Under the pieces are notes generated by a model. It saw only the letters and a program-made list of their open reading frames with translations, ran no database searches and was not told where the DNA came from. A DNA stretch of 64,000 nucleotides from Chlorops oryzae (Eukaryota > Arthropoda > Insecta > Diptera > Chloropidae), in NCBI GenBank assembly GCA_020466095.1, contig CM035808.1, positions 76,285,633-76,349,632 on the forward strand, written 5' to 3'. A program made the position numbers and the translations under genes. Below, piece after piece: positions 42,931 to 55,441 of this stretch. Each line of letters starts with the position of its first letter. The stretch's first letter is position 1.

Positions 42931-43269
42931 TGTTGTTGTATTACACTGTTTTCAGACAAGCGAAAAAAGCGATACATGTATATTCTGCTTAGCTGCATTT
43001 TCAATGTAGATCTCGGCTTCCTAAGCAAGAAACAAGTTGAGTTGTGTCACTTACGTGACACCAGATAACGCACCTACCCGAAGTTCATTATGCTGTATTT
43101 ATAAATGTTAGTAAATATAATTCGCAGCAATGTCTTTAACAAAGCTCAATTGTTTTTATTAACCGAAGAATTGTATACAAGACGGCTGTTTGTTGTTATT
43201 CAACTGTTTTCCACAAGCGAAGTAATGCGATACAGCTATATTCTGTCTTAGCTGCATTCAATTATTTTC

Positions 43270-44200
43270 CAGACAATTTTATGCACTTAGCGTCCCGACA
43301 TTATGAGCGCACCTACCCGAAATTTTGCTTGCTGTATTTGTGGGCTTGGCAGTGGGAGGGCCACATATCAGATTATTTCCTTTAACAACACTTGCATTCT
43401 TAAAAGCCATGCCGTCCAAATATTTATTTTATTAACAAACATTTAAGAAAGCTAAAGTCGGTCAACGCCCAACTTTGAAATAGCCAGCGTCCCGACATTA
43501 TGAGCGCACTAAATTTTGCTTCTCTATTTGTGGGCTTGGCAGTGCGCGAGGGCACACAATTAATTTATTTCCTTACACCTTTCATTCGCCTTGGTGAACC
43601 TATGTTGCGCATTTAAAGCTTCTACGCCTTTTATTTCGGAAGTTACGATAAGCCCTTCATTTGTGGGCTTATTTGTGGGCAGTGTCTCGAGAAGGACGGC
43701 GTCCAATTTTTTTTTCCAGGATATGTCACCTTTTCCTAGTTCGCCTTGGTGACACCTATGTATGCGAATTCGAATGCTGTCTACGCCTTTTATGGTTCGG
43801 AAGTTACGATAAGCCCTTATTTGTGGAAACACAATATATGCATTTGTGGGCGTGGTCAGTTGAGAAGGATGTCGTCCCATTTTTTTTTCCAGGATCATAC
43901 TCGGATCCTTTTCCTAGTATGCCATGTTCCCAAATTTCAATGGAACTGTGTTAGATGGTTCAGCAAGTTCCGGAGGAGCATTTACTGAAAACACACGTAA
44001 GGCATTGTGGACAGACGGTCAGACGGACAGACGGTCAGACGGACAGACGGTCAGACGGACAAACGGACATGTCTAAATCGATTCAGTTTTTGATCCTGAT
44101 CATTTCTATATATATTTTTCCATATCTCCGGAGCTTTATTCTCCCTGTTACAAGATTTGCACAAAACTAATATACCCCGCTTACGCTGGGTATGAAAACA
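43270..44200 (+). repeat. DINE/Helentron-like repeat cluster with short tandem array
   Basis: Blocks of the 45050-45780 repeat family, a tandem run of 16 bp units (CGGTCAGACGGACAGA) at 44006-44065, then the conserved ending GACATGTCTAAATCGATTCA ... GATCCTGATC ... CGCTTACGCTGGGTATGAAA at 44070-44200. This resembles the DINE-1 3' part known in flies (recalled). Confidence 0.65.
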
Positions 44201-44477
44201 TATTTAACTTTTGTAATAAAAGGAAAATTCTTTCATAACTGACTAGAAATAAAAAAATGCAGTAAAATGAAATGAAAAAAAAAAAATTGAGGTTTATCGT
44301 CTTCAACCTAGCTTAAACTTTTTGATGGTTTAAACAAGTGATGTGCAAAATTACCACATACATATTATTTGAACGCTACTGAAATAATTTTCTTGTCAAA
44401 AATTTAGAACAAAATCAAATAAAAACAAAACGTTAGGGAAAATTTTTAAATAAAAAGCGTTCCAATTTCAATTCATG

Positions 44478-45054
44478 ACGTCGTTCAAATTTATTTCACG
44501 TTTGTAACATTTAATTCTGAGTAAGTGTTTAAGATTATTATTTGATAAGCGGTTACGTTGTTTTGACTGAATTATATTTAACATCGAAAAGGAAGTTTCG
44601 CAACTATAAGTTGAGCCGAACATGGACATAAGCTTATAGATCTGTTTGGTAATTTCGGTAAATTTTTGAACGCTTGAACTTTTCCAAAAATTTAATCCGT
44701 TTTAAAAAGGAAGTCTTATATCGCAGCGCATTTTAATGAGCTCATTCTAAATACCTTCGGAGTGACCATTCAACGAACAAGTCATGGGGTTTTCAAACAA
44801 TTAAATTAAATGTTCAACTTTCTTGAAGTCTTGAAAATGAATTCGGAAAGACTCTTCTAAATCCTGTAGAATTTTTTTGTGACTTTCATTCTTGGTGGGG
44901 GAATTCCTTGTTTTGTAAGTTTCCGCTGTTCTTGGAAAATCTTCAAAATTATTTGACTGAAATTGTGTACATATTGTCTTCGCTTCGCTTCATGGACTGT
45001 TCGTACCAAATTACAAATAGTTTTTTCATTTCCTTGCAAGCTGAGATTTAACAA
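44478..45054 (-). pseudogene. hAT transposase C-terminal remnant
   Basis: Minus strand at about 44640-44478 reads MSMFGSTYSCETSFSMLN, NRLSNNNLKHLLRI and ends INLNDVMN stop, the hAT dimerisation domain of the GTF2IRD2/ZBED-like group. Upstream, 45054-44857 holds LNLSLQGNEKTICNLV, also typical of that group. The two parts are in different frames with stops between them. Confidence 0.7.
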
Positions 45055-45109
45055 GTAAGAAAGCTAAAGTCGGTCAAGCCCGACTTTGAAATACCCAGCG
45101 TCCCGACAT

Positions 45110-45780
45110 TATGAGTGCACTATGTTTTTCTTCTCTATTTGTGGGTGTGGCAGTGGGAGGGCCACATAAATTATTTCCCTACACCTTTCATTCGCCTTGG
45201 TGAACCTATGTTTCGAATTTGAAGCTTCTACGCCTTTTACTTCGGAAGTAACGAAAAATCTTCATTTGTGGGCGTGGCAGTGGGCGGGCCACATAAAATG
45301 TTTACCTACACCTTTCATTCGCCTTGGTCAACCTATGTTGCAAATTTGAAGCTTCTACGCCTTTTATTTCGGAAGTTACGAAAAATCTTCATTTGTGGGC
45401 GTGGCAGTGGGCGGGCCACATAAAATTTTTACCTACAACTTTCATTCGCCTTGGTGAACCTATGTTGCGAATTCGAAGCTTCTACGCCTTTTACTTCGAA
45501 AGTTACGAAAAATCTTCATTTGTGGGCGTGGCAGCGGGCGATCCAGTTTTCTCCCTACATCTTTCGTTTGCCTTGGTCAACTTATGTTACGAATTTGAAG
45601 CGTCTACGCCTATTAATTCGGAAGTTAAGAAAAATCTCTATTTGTGGGCGTGGAAGTGGGCGGGCCATATAAATTTTTTTCCTATACCTTTCATTCGCCT
45701 TGGTCAACTTATGTTGCGAATTTGAACCTTCTACGCCTTTTATTTCACAAGTTACGATAAGCCCTTATTTGTAGGCTTAT
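45110..45780. repeat. Tandem array of about 127 bp units
   Basis: About five copies of a unit that contains CATTCGCCTTGGTGAACC, GAAGCTTCTACGCCTTTT and TTTGTGGGCGTGGCAGTGGG, starting near 45190, 45317, 45444, 45567 and 45698. It is an expansion of part of the DINE-like repeat. Short plus-strand ORFs across it are by-products. Confidence 0.85.
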
Positions 45781-45859
45781 TTGTGGGCGTGGCTCACGGA
45801 GGGCGGCGTCCATCTTTTTCCAGGATATGTGCCTTTTTGTATTTTACCAGTACACCAAA

Positions 45860-46040
45860 TGTTTAGAGTGAGGCTGATTTGCCTTACACTATGTTTGAGT
45901 CGTATTCAGGTGGTACACCAGAATACTAAAAACAATTTACTCCCAGCACTTGTAACTGCGTAAATCGATGTCTGCAGAAGTTAACAAGTCAAAAGTTTAT
46001 CATTAACTTCATAACTTTATTCAATTTCTTCTTTCTTTTA
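45860..46040 (-). repeat. 3' LTR of BEL element, part 1
   Basis: Matches 55442-55622. Ends CTTTCTTTTA, directly followed by the Helitron. Confidence 0.95.
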
Positions 46041-47258
46041 TCTATATATATAAAATAATGTTGCGAAATGTGTTTGTGTTGAACTTTCTCGGCACTGGCT
46101 GAACCGATTTGCATGCAGTTTTTTTTGTTTGAAAGGTGAAGTCTGCCTAAATGTTTTAAGCTATATGCGACATTGGTGCGTGTGCGACATTGGTGCGTGT
46201 GTCGTGAGATATCAGCATTTTTGTGAGTTGTAAGAATTGATAGATAGAAAGATTGATTGACAGATTGATAGATTGATTGATTGATATATTAACAGATTGA
46301 TAGATAGAAGGATTGACAGATTGATAGATTGATAGATTGAAAGATTGATAAATAAACAGATTGACAGAATGATAGATTGATGGATAAATATATTGAAAAA
46401 TTGATAGATTGAGAAATTGATAGACAGAAAGATTGATAGATTGATAGATTGATAGACTGATAGATTGATAGATTGATAGATCGATAGATTGAAAGATTGA
46501 TAGATTGACATATTGATAGGTTGATAGATTGAAAGGTTCATAAATTGACAGATTGACAGATTGATAGATTGATAGAATGACAGATTGATAGATTGATGGA
46601 TAAATATATTGAAAGATTGATAGATTGACATATTGATAGAATGTCAGATTGATAGATTGATGGATAGATGTATTGAAAGATTGATTGATTGACAGATTGA
46701 TAGGTTGAAAGATTGATGATAGATGGATAGATAGATGGATAGATGAATAGAGAGATGGATATATAGATAACACCTATTCCCTTAATTAAATGGCCGAATA
46801 ATTTTACCGAGATTGCACTGCAGTCGGTATCTAGGTTATTTAAAATAAAAAAGCAGCAAAGTAGGCTTGAGCAAAAAATACGAATTCACCAAGCTATTTA
46901 AAATTTTAATGTAACAAACTTTCAAATCATAAAAAAAAATTTATTTTTATTTAAATCGGGAGTAAGCGCATTTCAGTGAATATTAAGTGTATTATATTCA
47001 CAGTTAAGTACATAAAACAATGCCACGTTTCCGTGGGCGAGGGGGAAATATTGGTCGATAGTAGTTTAAGTAAAAATTTATAGCATAATGTTTAAATTTC
47101 ACACAAAGAATGAATAAAAACCTAGAGTATTTAAAAACATACTACTTTACCACTTTTATTACTTTTGCCCAATATCAACCTGTACCGGGAGAGGAAACGA
47201 GCGCGGGTCATACGAAGCTGGCGCGAAGGCTCGCGGAGCGAGCCTTGGTGCCAACTAG
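46041..47258 (+). mobile_element. Non-autonomous Helitron, 1218 bp
   Basis: Begins TCTATATATATAAAAT and ends CTAG after a terminal hairpin (AAGGCTCGC GGA GCGAGCCTT at about 47226-47246). Inserted between A and T without target duplication. The intact sequence ...TTTTATATGTTATAAATG is preserved in the other LTR at 55613-55630. It holds an 8 bp-type microsatellite at 46230-46760 and a short ORF at 47020-47061 (MPRFRGRGGNIGR) that looks like the start of an autonomous Helitron protein. Confidence 0.93.
46230..46760. repeat. TTGATAGA-type microsatellite
   Basis: Long imperfect array of TTGATAGA / TTGACAGA units inside the Helitron. The apparent Ser/Gln/Tyr/Ile-rich ORFs across it are low-complexity artefacts. 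Confidence 0.9.
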
Positions 47259-47583
47259 TATGTTATAAATGCTTACTAAAGTACCTTTCTTGCAATATTC
47301 TTGACCTAATTAATATTTAAAATCAGCAAATCAATAGGTGCATGCAATTCACTCAATAATAATTTCATCATAAAAGAAATAAGCAAGAAACCCAATTGAG
47401 TGCATTTACATATATGTGTGTAAACAAAAAACAATGAAAACGCCAAGTTAGTTGCCGTTACACAGTCCAAGTGAGATTATATACATACATATGCATGCAT
47501 AAGCAAATCAACATAAGCGAAATGACTGCGTTCATATATCTGTATGTCGCTCTTTATGTTGAAATATGTGATGAAACTGAACA
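47259..47583 (-). repeat. 3' LTR of BEL element, part 2
   Basis: Matches 55623-55947. Ends CTGAACA. Confidence 0.95.
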
Positions 47584-47912
47584 TTCTCCCGGCCGTTGAC
47601 GTATGGTCAACAGACGAAATATGTGGAACTCTGGTAATGAATTTGCTGATTTATCATTTTGGGCAAGAATATTTCAAGAGATTGTGAAATTTATTTGATT
47701 TTATTCGTGCTGACGGATAGTTGACAATTTTTTAGAGAACGAGAATAAAATAAAATAAAACGATTGGAAAATTTTGGCTTGTGGTGCTGATCTGGAACCC
47801 AATTGTAAGTGTTTGACATCTTTGGATTGAGGTGCTGATCTGGAACCCAATTGTTAGTGTTTGACATCTTTGAACAAAAGGTTCATCATTTCCTCCCCTT
47901 TTTTTATAACTG

Positions 47913-49690
47913 CTATGCTGCAGAAAACACGAAATCCGGTGATTGTGCGTGTTGCCGAATTGCTGGGGTCGGTGATTGATGTTCAGGTAGTTTAATCTTT
48001 TTAGTGCGATATTTTTTGTACAAAAATGCAATGCAGGCTAGAATTCTAATTATGAGTGCGAGATAAGCCACTATTGATGAATGATATTTTATGTAAGCAA
48101 TTTCCAAAGGAATTTCGGTGTGTATTTGTTGATGTAAATCATTTTGCAATTTAGATATGTTTTTAACTTGGTCCTCATAAGCCTGGATGTGAATGCGCTC
48201 AAATTGTATTTCCTCTGGATAGATTATATTGCTCATATTCGCAACGGCAGTTTACGATGCTTGCATTGTTGTTGAAAATGTTCGGTGTCCTTGAATAGTC
48301 AGATCATTGTGTTTGAGTGTGCAGTCTGGGCTTATTTTCAACAACCCACTACCTTCCAAACTAAATTGTGATAATTGTTGGTTGCAGACAGCGGTTATTC
48401 GCGTTGATTGTGGAAAAGTGAACATCCAGTAGTTGTTGTGTTCTAATTGAATGATGGATGATTTTGCCATCTGATGTACAATGTTACAATTGGTACGATT
48501 ATTGTGGTTGAGCAGGGACATTTCACACAAACATTTTTCTGCGTTGGCGTTGAATTTTGATTGCATGTGTGGACATAAAAATTCGTCTTCGTCTATTATA
48601 GTGCACGATCTCCACTGGCTTTCGCTTAGAGCGAAGTATTGATCTCTGTGTGCATTTATAGCGATGAAGTCAGCACATGGTCGTATGGAAAGCATTGTTC
48701 CATTAATGACAGTTGGAATTGGATGAGGTTTTAAAAGCTCAAATTTTTCTCGCTCACATAATGGGATTGAGAGATGGAATATTACGTGATCATTTGTTAC
48801 TCCTCCACGCACGCTCATCAATTTGTATAGCTGTAGAAGGTTATCTTTGTTAACAGGTAACTCCAAATTTGTTGTGAGGTGAGTTTTTATTCGAGCAATT
48901 TCAGATTGAAGTTGAGCTGGCGAGATTAAAGCTGGACTTATTTTTCCGTGATGTGCATCGGATAGGGCTGCAATTATTTCTGATTGGATGCGGTGTAATC
49001 TTGCGGAGATCATAGAAAATTGTAAAGATAACGACACAAAAAGTTGAAATAATTTTCTTTGCTCTTGGACCTTTTTATCGTGCCGCAAACTTGAAATAAT
49101 TTCTGTTAACTGAGCATCCAGGCTGTCAAACTTTTTCTTCGTTTTTTGCTCCTCCTGTTTGAATATATTTAAAGTTGAATCTATAATTGATGTTTGCTTT
49201 TGTAACAGTTGCTTCAGGTGTCCTTCGTTCTCTTTTACAACATTGATCGTGTTAGACATTTCTTCGGCATAATTAGAATCCAAAATACCAAAGAGTGAAT
49301 TAGCAATATTACCAACCACGTTGATTGCTCCTCGTTTTACTCTTTTCTCTTTCAATAACGAGTTTTCATCTTGCAAATCTGCCAATGCGAATTCGACTAT
49401 TTGATGGATGTTTTCACACGTTGATTCTTGAGTTTAGACGTTGCATAAGTGTCGCATGGTTTCAGTCCCATTGACGAACGTCGACATTTCGCGCCAATAA
49501 GGTTGTAGCTCATAATACGTGATGATAAACCAGTCTGATTGAGACATTCGAGTCCTTCCAAGTCCTTCAAAATGAATACCAATGCTGGAATTGAAGCGAG
49601 TAATTTCAACCGGGTTTGAGAGCACCAACGGTAATGCGAGAATCGTTATGATGAATGTTATAAGGAAGTTGCTTGAAGATGATTTGTTTT
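47913..49690 (-). pseudogene. env: Env (F-like fusion protein) of BEL element, broken
   Basis: Follows pol in the same frame. A hydrophobic signal-like segment is at about 49667-49610, a furin-type site RVKR near 49340, then a hydrophobic stretch of the kind seen in insect errantiviral and baculoviral F-type proteins, a helical region, a Cys-rich ectodomain and a membrane segment near 48070-48010 with a basic tail. In-frame stops at 49434-49436 and 48252-48254 interrupt it, so no complete Env can be made. Confidence 0.8.
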
Positions 49691-49699
49691 TCTTTGATG

Positions 49700-52600
49700 G
49701 AGGTTGATTCTCTTCTGCTTGATCATTTTCTGGATCTTGATGGTTGAGAGTAGCATCAGTTTTCGGTTGATGATTATTCAAGTCTATATTGGCATCTGAT
49801 GAGGCGATTGGGAGCAGTGCAAGACGATCAATACTTCGTTTGATCACCTTTGAAGCCGTTTTGATATCTGCTACCCGCACTATTCCGTCAGGACCTTTAT
49901 AAGATTTAAGTATTCGACCTATGGGCCATTCCATAACTGCAGTATTATCTTCCTTAATAATTACAATCGACCCAATTTCTACATTTGGAGATTTTTTGTT
50001 CCATTTGTGTCGTCCTTGCAGTTCATTCAGATAGTCCCTTTGCCATCTTTTCCAGAATTCTTTTTTGATTTGATTAACCAGTTTCCATTTGGTAGTTGAG
50101 CTATGATTTGACGATTGGCTGATTGCATCAATTTGTGCAGTTAATGGTCCCCCCACCAAGAAATGCCCTGGAGTGAGAGCTGCTACGTCATTGGGATCTG
50201 ATGACATTGGAGAAATAGGCCTTGAGTTGAGGACGGCTTAAATTTCTATCATTAGTGTCTCTTATTCTTCATACGTGAGGGAGGCGTTTCCAACACTTCT
50301 TAATAGGTGATATTTCGCTGACTTCACAGCTGCCTCCCAGAGACCTCCAAAATGAGGGGCTCTTGGTGGAATAAAATTGAAGTTGATGCCCTTGCTACTG
50401 CATTCAGTTGTGATTTTATCAGCGCCTTTTGGTGAAAAAATTGCATCGTTGAGCTCTGCTAGCTGATTTCGGGCGCCAACGAAGTTGGTGGCATTGTCAC
50501 AGTACAGGGTTTGACAATGTCCACGACGACTTATGAATCGTCTTAAAGCTCCTATAAAGGCTTCTGTTGTTAACTCTGTTACAAGTTCAAGATGGACTGC
50601 CTTCGTCGCGAAGCAACAGAATACTGCTAAGTAGGCCTTTTGCGGTTTTTTGCTTCTGATTTTGTAGTGTACCCATATTGGTCCAGCATAGTCAACGCCT
50701 GAGTTGATAAAGGGACGTGCAGGAGTTATTCTAGTTGCTGGTAAATTTCCCATTATTTGTTGCATGAAAATTGGCCTAGCTCGATTGCATCTTATGCATT
50801 GATGGACAGTTGCTCTTGCCATTAGTTTTCCCTTTATTGGCCAGAATTGTTGCCTTATTATTCCCAGTAAGGTTTGAGGGCTGCAGTGGTTGTAGGTTTT
50901 ATGATACATTTCAAAAATTAACTTGGAGATTGGATCGTTATATGGGACTAACATTTGATGCTTTGCATCAAATGTCAAATCAGAGGCCTCCAGACGTCCT
51001 CCTACGCGAATAATTTCGTTTTCGTCTAAGAACGGCGAAAGTGTTCGAAGTACACTTGATCCTCTTATTTCCTTGTATTTTTTGAGTTGAGAGATTTCAT
51101 CTTTGTATTCGGAAAATTGTATTGCCTTTATAATTGATTTGAGTCCTTCATTTAATTCGATAGGAGTGAGAATCTTCTCAGTATGAACCTTATTTTTTGT
51201 TTTATTGATGAACCGTAGTACGTATGCCATGACTCGCTTAAGTTTTGCAAATGAATTTTTATGATTGATGCTGTAGACGAACTGATAAGGATCCGTTGCA
51301 AGCGGAAGAGACAGTGCCATCCTTTTTTTCCTTTCTAAATTGGTGCTAATTGCCAATTCAGTGGAGAATTTTGGAGGCCATAATGTTTCATTTCCATGCA
51401 AAAAAGGTGGGCCATAAAACCATAAACTGCAGTTGTTCAGAAATTCGGGTGCTATTCCCCTGGAGAGGACATCTGCTGGATTTTGTTTTGAACTAACATG
51501 ACGCCACTGTTCTGCCAATGTTGAATTTTGAATTCGTGCCACACGATTTGCTACGAAAGTCTGAAATGATGATGATGATGCATTGATCCAAGACAGTACT
51601 ATTTCAGAATCAGTCCAATAATAAACAGGTTTCTCTGTCCAATGTAAATCCTTTCTTAGCCGATTTCCTAGGAGCGCTCCAAGTTCCGCAGCACACAGTT
51701 CCAATCGTGGCAGAGTTTGTTTCTTAAGAGGGGCAATTCGTGACTTGGCACACAGTAGTCGTACAAGGGTGATACTGTTGTTAAATGTTGCTCTCACGTA
51801 TGCCGATGCTCCATAAGCCTTCTCTGAAGCGTCGGTAAAAATATGAAGCTGGATCGAGTCTGGAATGCCTCCCTTAAAGACATGTCTAGATATTTGGAAT
51901 TTTTCTAGAGTTGTGAGATTTGTTCTGAAGTGTAGCCACTTTGTGTGCAGTGAGGCCGGAAGAGCTTCGTCCCAGTTAAGTTTTAATTCCCATAGCTCTT
52001 GTATGAAGATTTTTGCTGTCACCACAACTGGTGCCAAAATGCCAAGAGGATCATATATCCTTGCCAGATCTGATGTCACTGTGCGTTTAGTAATTCTATT
52101 GCAGCTTTCCATATTGACTCTTACTTGGAGCTTATCATCTTTTGGTAGCCATTTTAATCCTAAAGCCTTTATCGTTTTGTTGTCATCCTTTGAGAAATCT
52201 AGATCCACTTCTTGATCCTCTTCCGGAATATTTTGCAGTAGTTTGGGATGGTTTGCACACCACTTTCTAAGGTTGAATCCATTTTCCTTTAATAGATTTA
52301 TAAGCTGAGTTTGAGTTTCAATTGTTGTAGGCAGGCTATCATCTCCTCCAAGACCATCGTCAACGTAGAAACTTTGATCAAGGAATTTGCATGCTAATGG
52401 ACATCGAGCTGTATGTTCGTTGGCAATATGTTGTAAACATTTTGTTGCAAGATACGGAGCAGATCTTGTCCCATATGTTACGGTGTTGAGTTGATAGTAG
52501 CTAAGAGGTTTTGATGGCTCGCTTCTCCATATAATGAGTTGAAATTTGCGATCGCTTTCATCTACTTGAATTTGTCGATACATTTTTTCAACATCAGTAG

Positions 52601-53926
52601 TGAAAATGTATCGAGGGATGAAGTTTTTGCCGAGGCGTCGAAAACTACACGCAGTTTTGTTGTTGTGCTGTCAGGTCTCAACACGCAGTGGTGTGGAATG
52701 AAGTAATTAGGTGATAGAATTGAATCCTTGTTGACTCGTGTCAAATGTCCCATGGCTTCATATTCGTCCACAAACTTTACGTATTGAGTCTTTAAATCAA
52801 GATTTTTGGCCAGCCGACGTTCTAGAGATAAAAATCTATTCAGAGCTATTCCATGAGATTCTCCAAGTTCGGTGGGGTTTTCAAAAAAGGGCAGTTTGAC
52901 TACAAAACGTCCATCTGAGGTTTTTCGAGTGTTTTGAGCAAAATGCATTTCGCATAATTTTTCAGCTGTTGATAGTGTCTTCTCTGTGGTTTCGATTTCT
53001 TCCAATTTCCATAATTGTGAAATAGCATTTTCTAAACTTTGTTGTTCAGTACTAATTCCACACGTAGCCTGCGTTAACTGGTTGCTATCAACTTTTCCAG
53101 CAACAACCCAGCCAAACAATGTATTTTGAAGAGTCGGGAGATCCTTCGAAATATTTATTTGTCCAATGGCTAAAAGTTGATGCGTAAATTCGGCTCCCAA
53201 CAGAATGTCAATTTGATCAGGTAAATTGAATCTTGGATCAGCTAGCTTGATGTTTTGCGGAATTTGCCACTGGCTGATGTCAATGAACTGCGATGGTTGA
53301 TTTGTTATGATATTTGGCAGAACTGATGCCTCTAGGCGAGTAAAAAAGTTATTTATTCTCGACTGCAAACCAATGCTCACTCTGCGATGTGCCTTCGTGT
53401 TGCTTGATCCGATGCCATTAATGTGAATTGTAGATGGTTTCGTGGAAACTCCAAGTCGTTTAATTAGTCTTTCCGTAACAAAATTTATCTGCGAGCCAGA
53501 ATCAAGAACGGCACGGCACTCGATTTCTTTATTGTTGGCCTTAACTTTTACTAGGGCAGTCCCCAACACAACGTAGGACTTGATGTTTTCGTAGTTAGTT
53601 GACGTGAGCGATGTGACTTCAGATCCTTCCGCCCCACGACCTATGGAGGATGTTGATGGTTGCTGATCATTATTTGTAGCTGTTAATGCCTTTGGTTTTT
53701 CTGGAGTTCCTGCAGCTGCCTTGTCGGTTGATTTAAGGTGAAGCAAACTATTATGTTTTTTGCTACACTTTTTGCAATTTTTAAAAGTGCATTGTTTCGA
53801 AGCATGGCCAGATTTTAGACAATTGACACAATTTTTTTGTTTCTTTACAAACTTGAGGCGTTCTGGAACTTTCGATTGCAAGAATTTTTTGCAGTAGTAA
53901 AGTGAATGATTTCCATTTTTACACAT
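49700..53926 (-). pseudogene. pol: Pol of BEL element, broken
   Basis: From upstream to downstream: a Cys-rich knuckle region (CVNCLKSGHASKQC and neighbours), BEL-type aspartic protease (RAVLDSGSQINFV), RT start ending LRVVFDASAKTSS. Near 52600 the frame changes and a stretch of RT expected between FDASAKT and EKMYRQI appears missing. RT continues with FYVDDGLGGDD at about 52350, RNase H (FTDASEKAYGAS, WTDSEIVLSW), an integrase HHCC zinc site and a D, D, E core (GVDYAGPI, CDNATNFVGA, GGLWEAAVKSA). Stops at 50262 and 50238 precede the integrase C-terminal domain (49434-50207, PGHFLVGG). Confidence 0.9.
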
Positions 53927-54010
53927 TTTGCAGCTTCCATCTTCTTGAGTGTCTGACGTTGCCGAAGTACATGTTCTTGATGAATAATTGGACCTTTTTA
54001 CTTCAATTGT

Positions 54011-55309
54011 CTATATTGATTGAAAATGTCTTTCCACGAACTCTAAAAATTCCTTCACTGTTGGAAGTTCTCGAGGTTTCGATAATGACTGCTCGAATCT
54101 TAACCGAGTAGGTTGATCAAGTTTTTTGAGCAGTATATGTAGCAACAATGGATTCCAGTTTTCTACATTTATATCCAGATTTTCAAGAGCCAGTAAACAT
54201 TCTAATGTCCTATCATGCAATTTCTTGAAATTGTCGGCTGCTGCATTGCCAGAAGTGTCCACCAGTTCTTGGATGTATTTGCTGACTAGTAAACGCCTGT
54301 TACTGTAGCGATCTACCAGCAAATTCCAAGCTCCATCGAAATTTTCTTCAGTTGCTGAAACGTGTTGAAGTAATCTGGATGCTTCACCCGCTAAATGTGT
54401 TTTTAAGTACCACATTTTTTGTACTTTTGACACTGCTTGATTAACCACGAGTTTTGAGAAGAGGTCGTAAAATTCTTGCCACTTCAAGTAGTTGCCATCA
54501 AATTTAGGTATGTTGATTTTTGGCAATGGAATTTTTTGAACTTCACCATTGCTATTTGAAGAGTTTTGCTGAGTAGAAATGTTATTTCGAAGATTCTCTC
54601 TTACAATACTCTCTTATCTTATGAATCGACTGACGTTGTAACCACTGGTGTCTGGATCATCCTCCATTTCACATATTTGAAAGTGTATATTTTCGATGTT
54701 TTCCCAAAGTGTGAGTACTATTGGAGCATCGTGTTGCGATAAGTGGTCCTGGAATACCCTTTCCAATGATGACATCATTGCTGCTTGTCTGCGAAATAGC
54801 TTAGTGAGTTCAGGAGGTGTGTTTTGTTGTTCTCCTGTCCTTGCTGACCCGCCTTGCTGATTGTCGTCGTTCATATATGTCTTATTTTCTGCCAATTTCA
54901 AAATTGATTGCTGGAATATGTCCTCATACTGTTTTACTGCGTCTGCCGTGGTTTTGTAATATTGGTTGGTGAAGTAGTCGTGACTCATCGGTTTGTCTTC
55001 TCCTTTGAGTATTTTGTTGTTTGTCTCTTCGAACACCATCCATGCCGTATTCAACCTCTTCAACCTTTCTTGGTAGTAACTCTCATCTTTTCTCGATGGG
55101 GGATCTTTTTTGAAGTTGGAGATGATTTTCTCAATGTGTTTTCCATTCTCTTTTTGAGCTTGGACTAGTTCTGCAAACGACGACATTGTTAAAAAATTAA
55201 GTGTTATCGCACTGGTCCTTTCTAAGAATTCTGGACTGTGTTCACTTAAGTGGTGACTATATAAGTACTTTCTACCACTTTTTAAAATTGATGATACCTC
55301 CTGTGCCAA
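54011..55309 (-). pseudogene. gag: Gag of BEL element, two nonsense codons
   Basis: The open frame begins at 55309, but the better start is the ATG near 55186 (context AACAATGTCG; MSSFAELVQAQKEN). The first part to the TAA at 54614-54616 is a helical N-terminal domain. The second part (54526-54011) is the DUF1759-type capsid region (IPKFDGNYLKWQEFYDLF, LKTHLAGEASRLLQ), ending at TAG 54011-54013. Both stops are in the frame that continues into pol, consistent with a former single polyprotein. Confidence 0.88.
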
Positions 55310-55422
55310 TTTACGGGAGGTATGTTTAGACTTTACTCCTGTGCCGTGTTACAGGATGCACGATGATATTTAATCCTGTGCCAGGTTACAGAGTTTTCAA
55401 TTGTACGTGTCCTTTTGAATTT

Positions 55423-55441
55423 AGGACTGGGGGTCACCAAA
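55423..55441 (-). promoter_or_regulatory. Primer binding site of BEL element
   Basis: Minus strand TTTGGTGACCCCCAGTCC directly after the 5' LTR. TGGTGACCCC-type sites are usual for BEL/Pao elements. Confidence 0.75.

Noticed and set aside
45324..45725. Plus-strand ORFs with repeated 40-residue pattern
   Set aside because: They follow the 127 bp non-coding tandem array; no start context or homologous protein.
45110..45780. Regular direct repeats as a possible CRISPR array
   Set aside because: Units are contiguous with no unique spacers, and the genome is eukaryotic.
46156..46773. ORFs of 205 and 139 codons rich in Ser/Gln/Tyr/Ile
   Set aside because: They are translations of the TTGATAGA-type microsatellite in the Helitron, open only because of the repeat composition.
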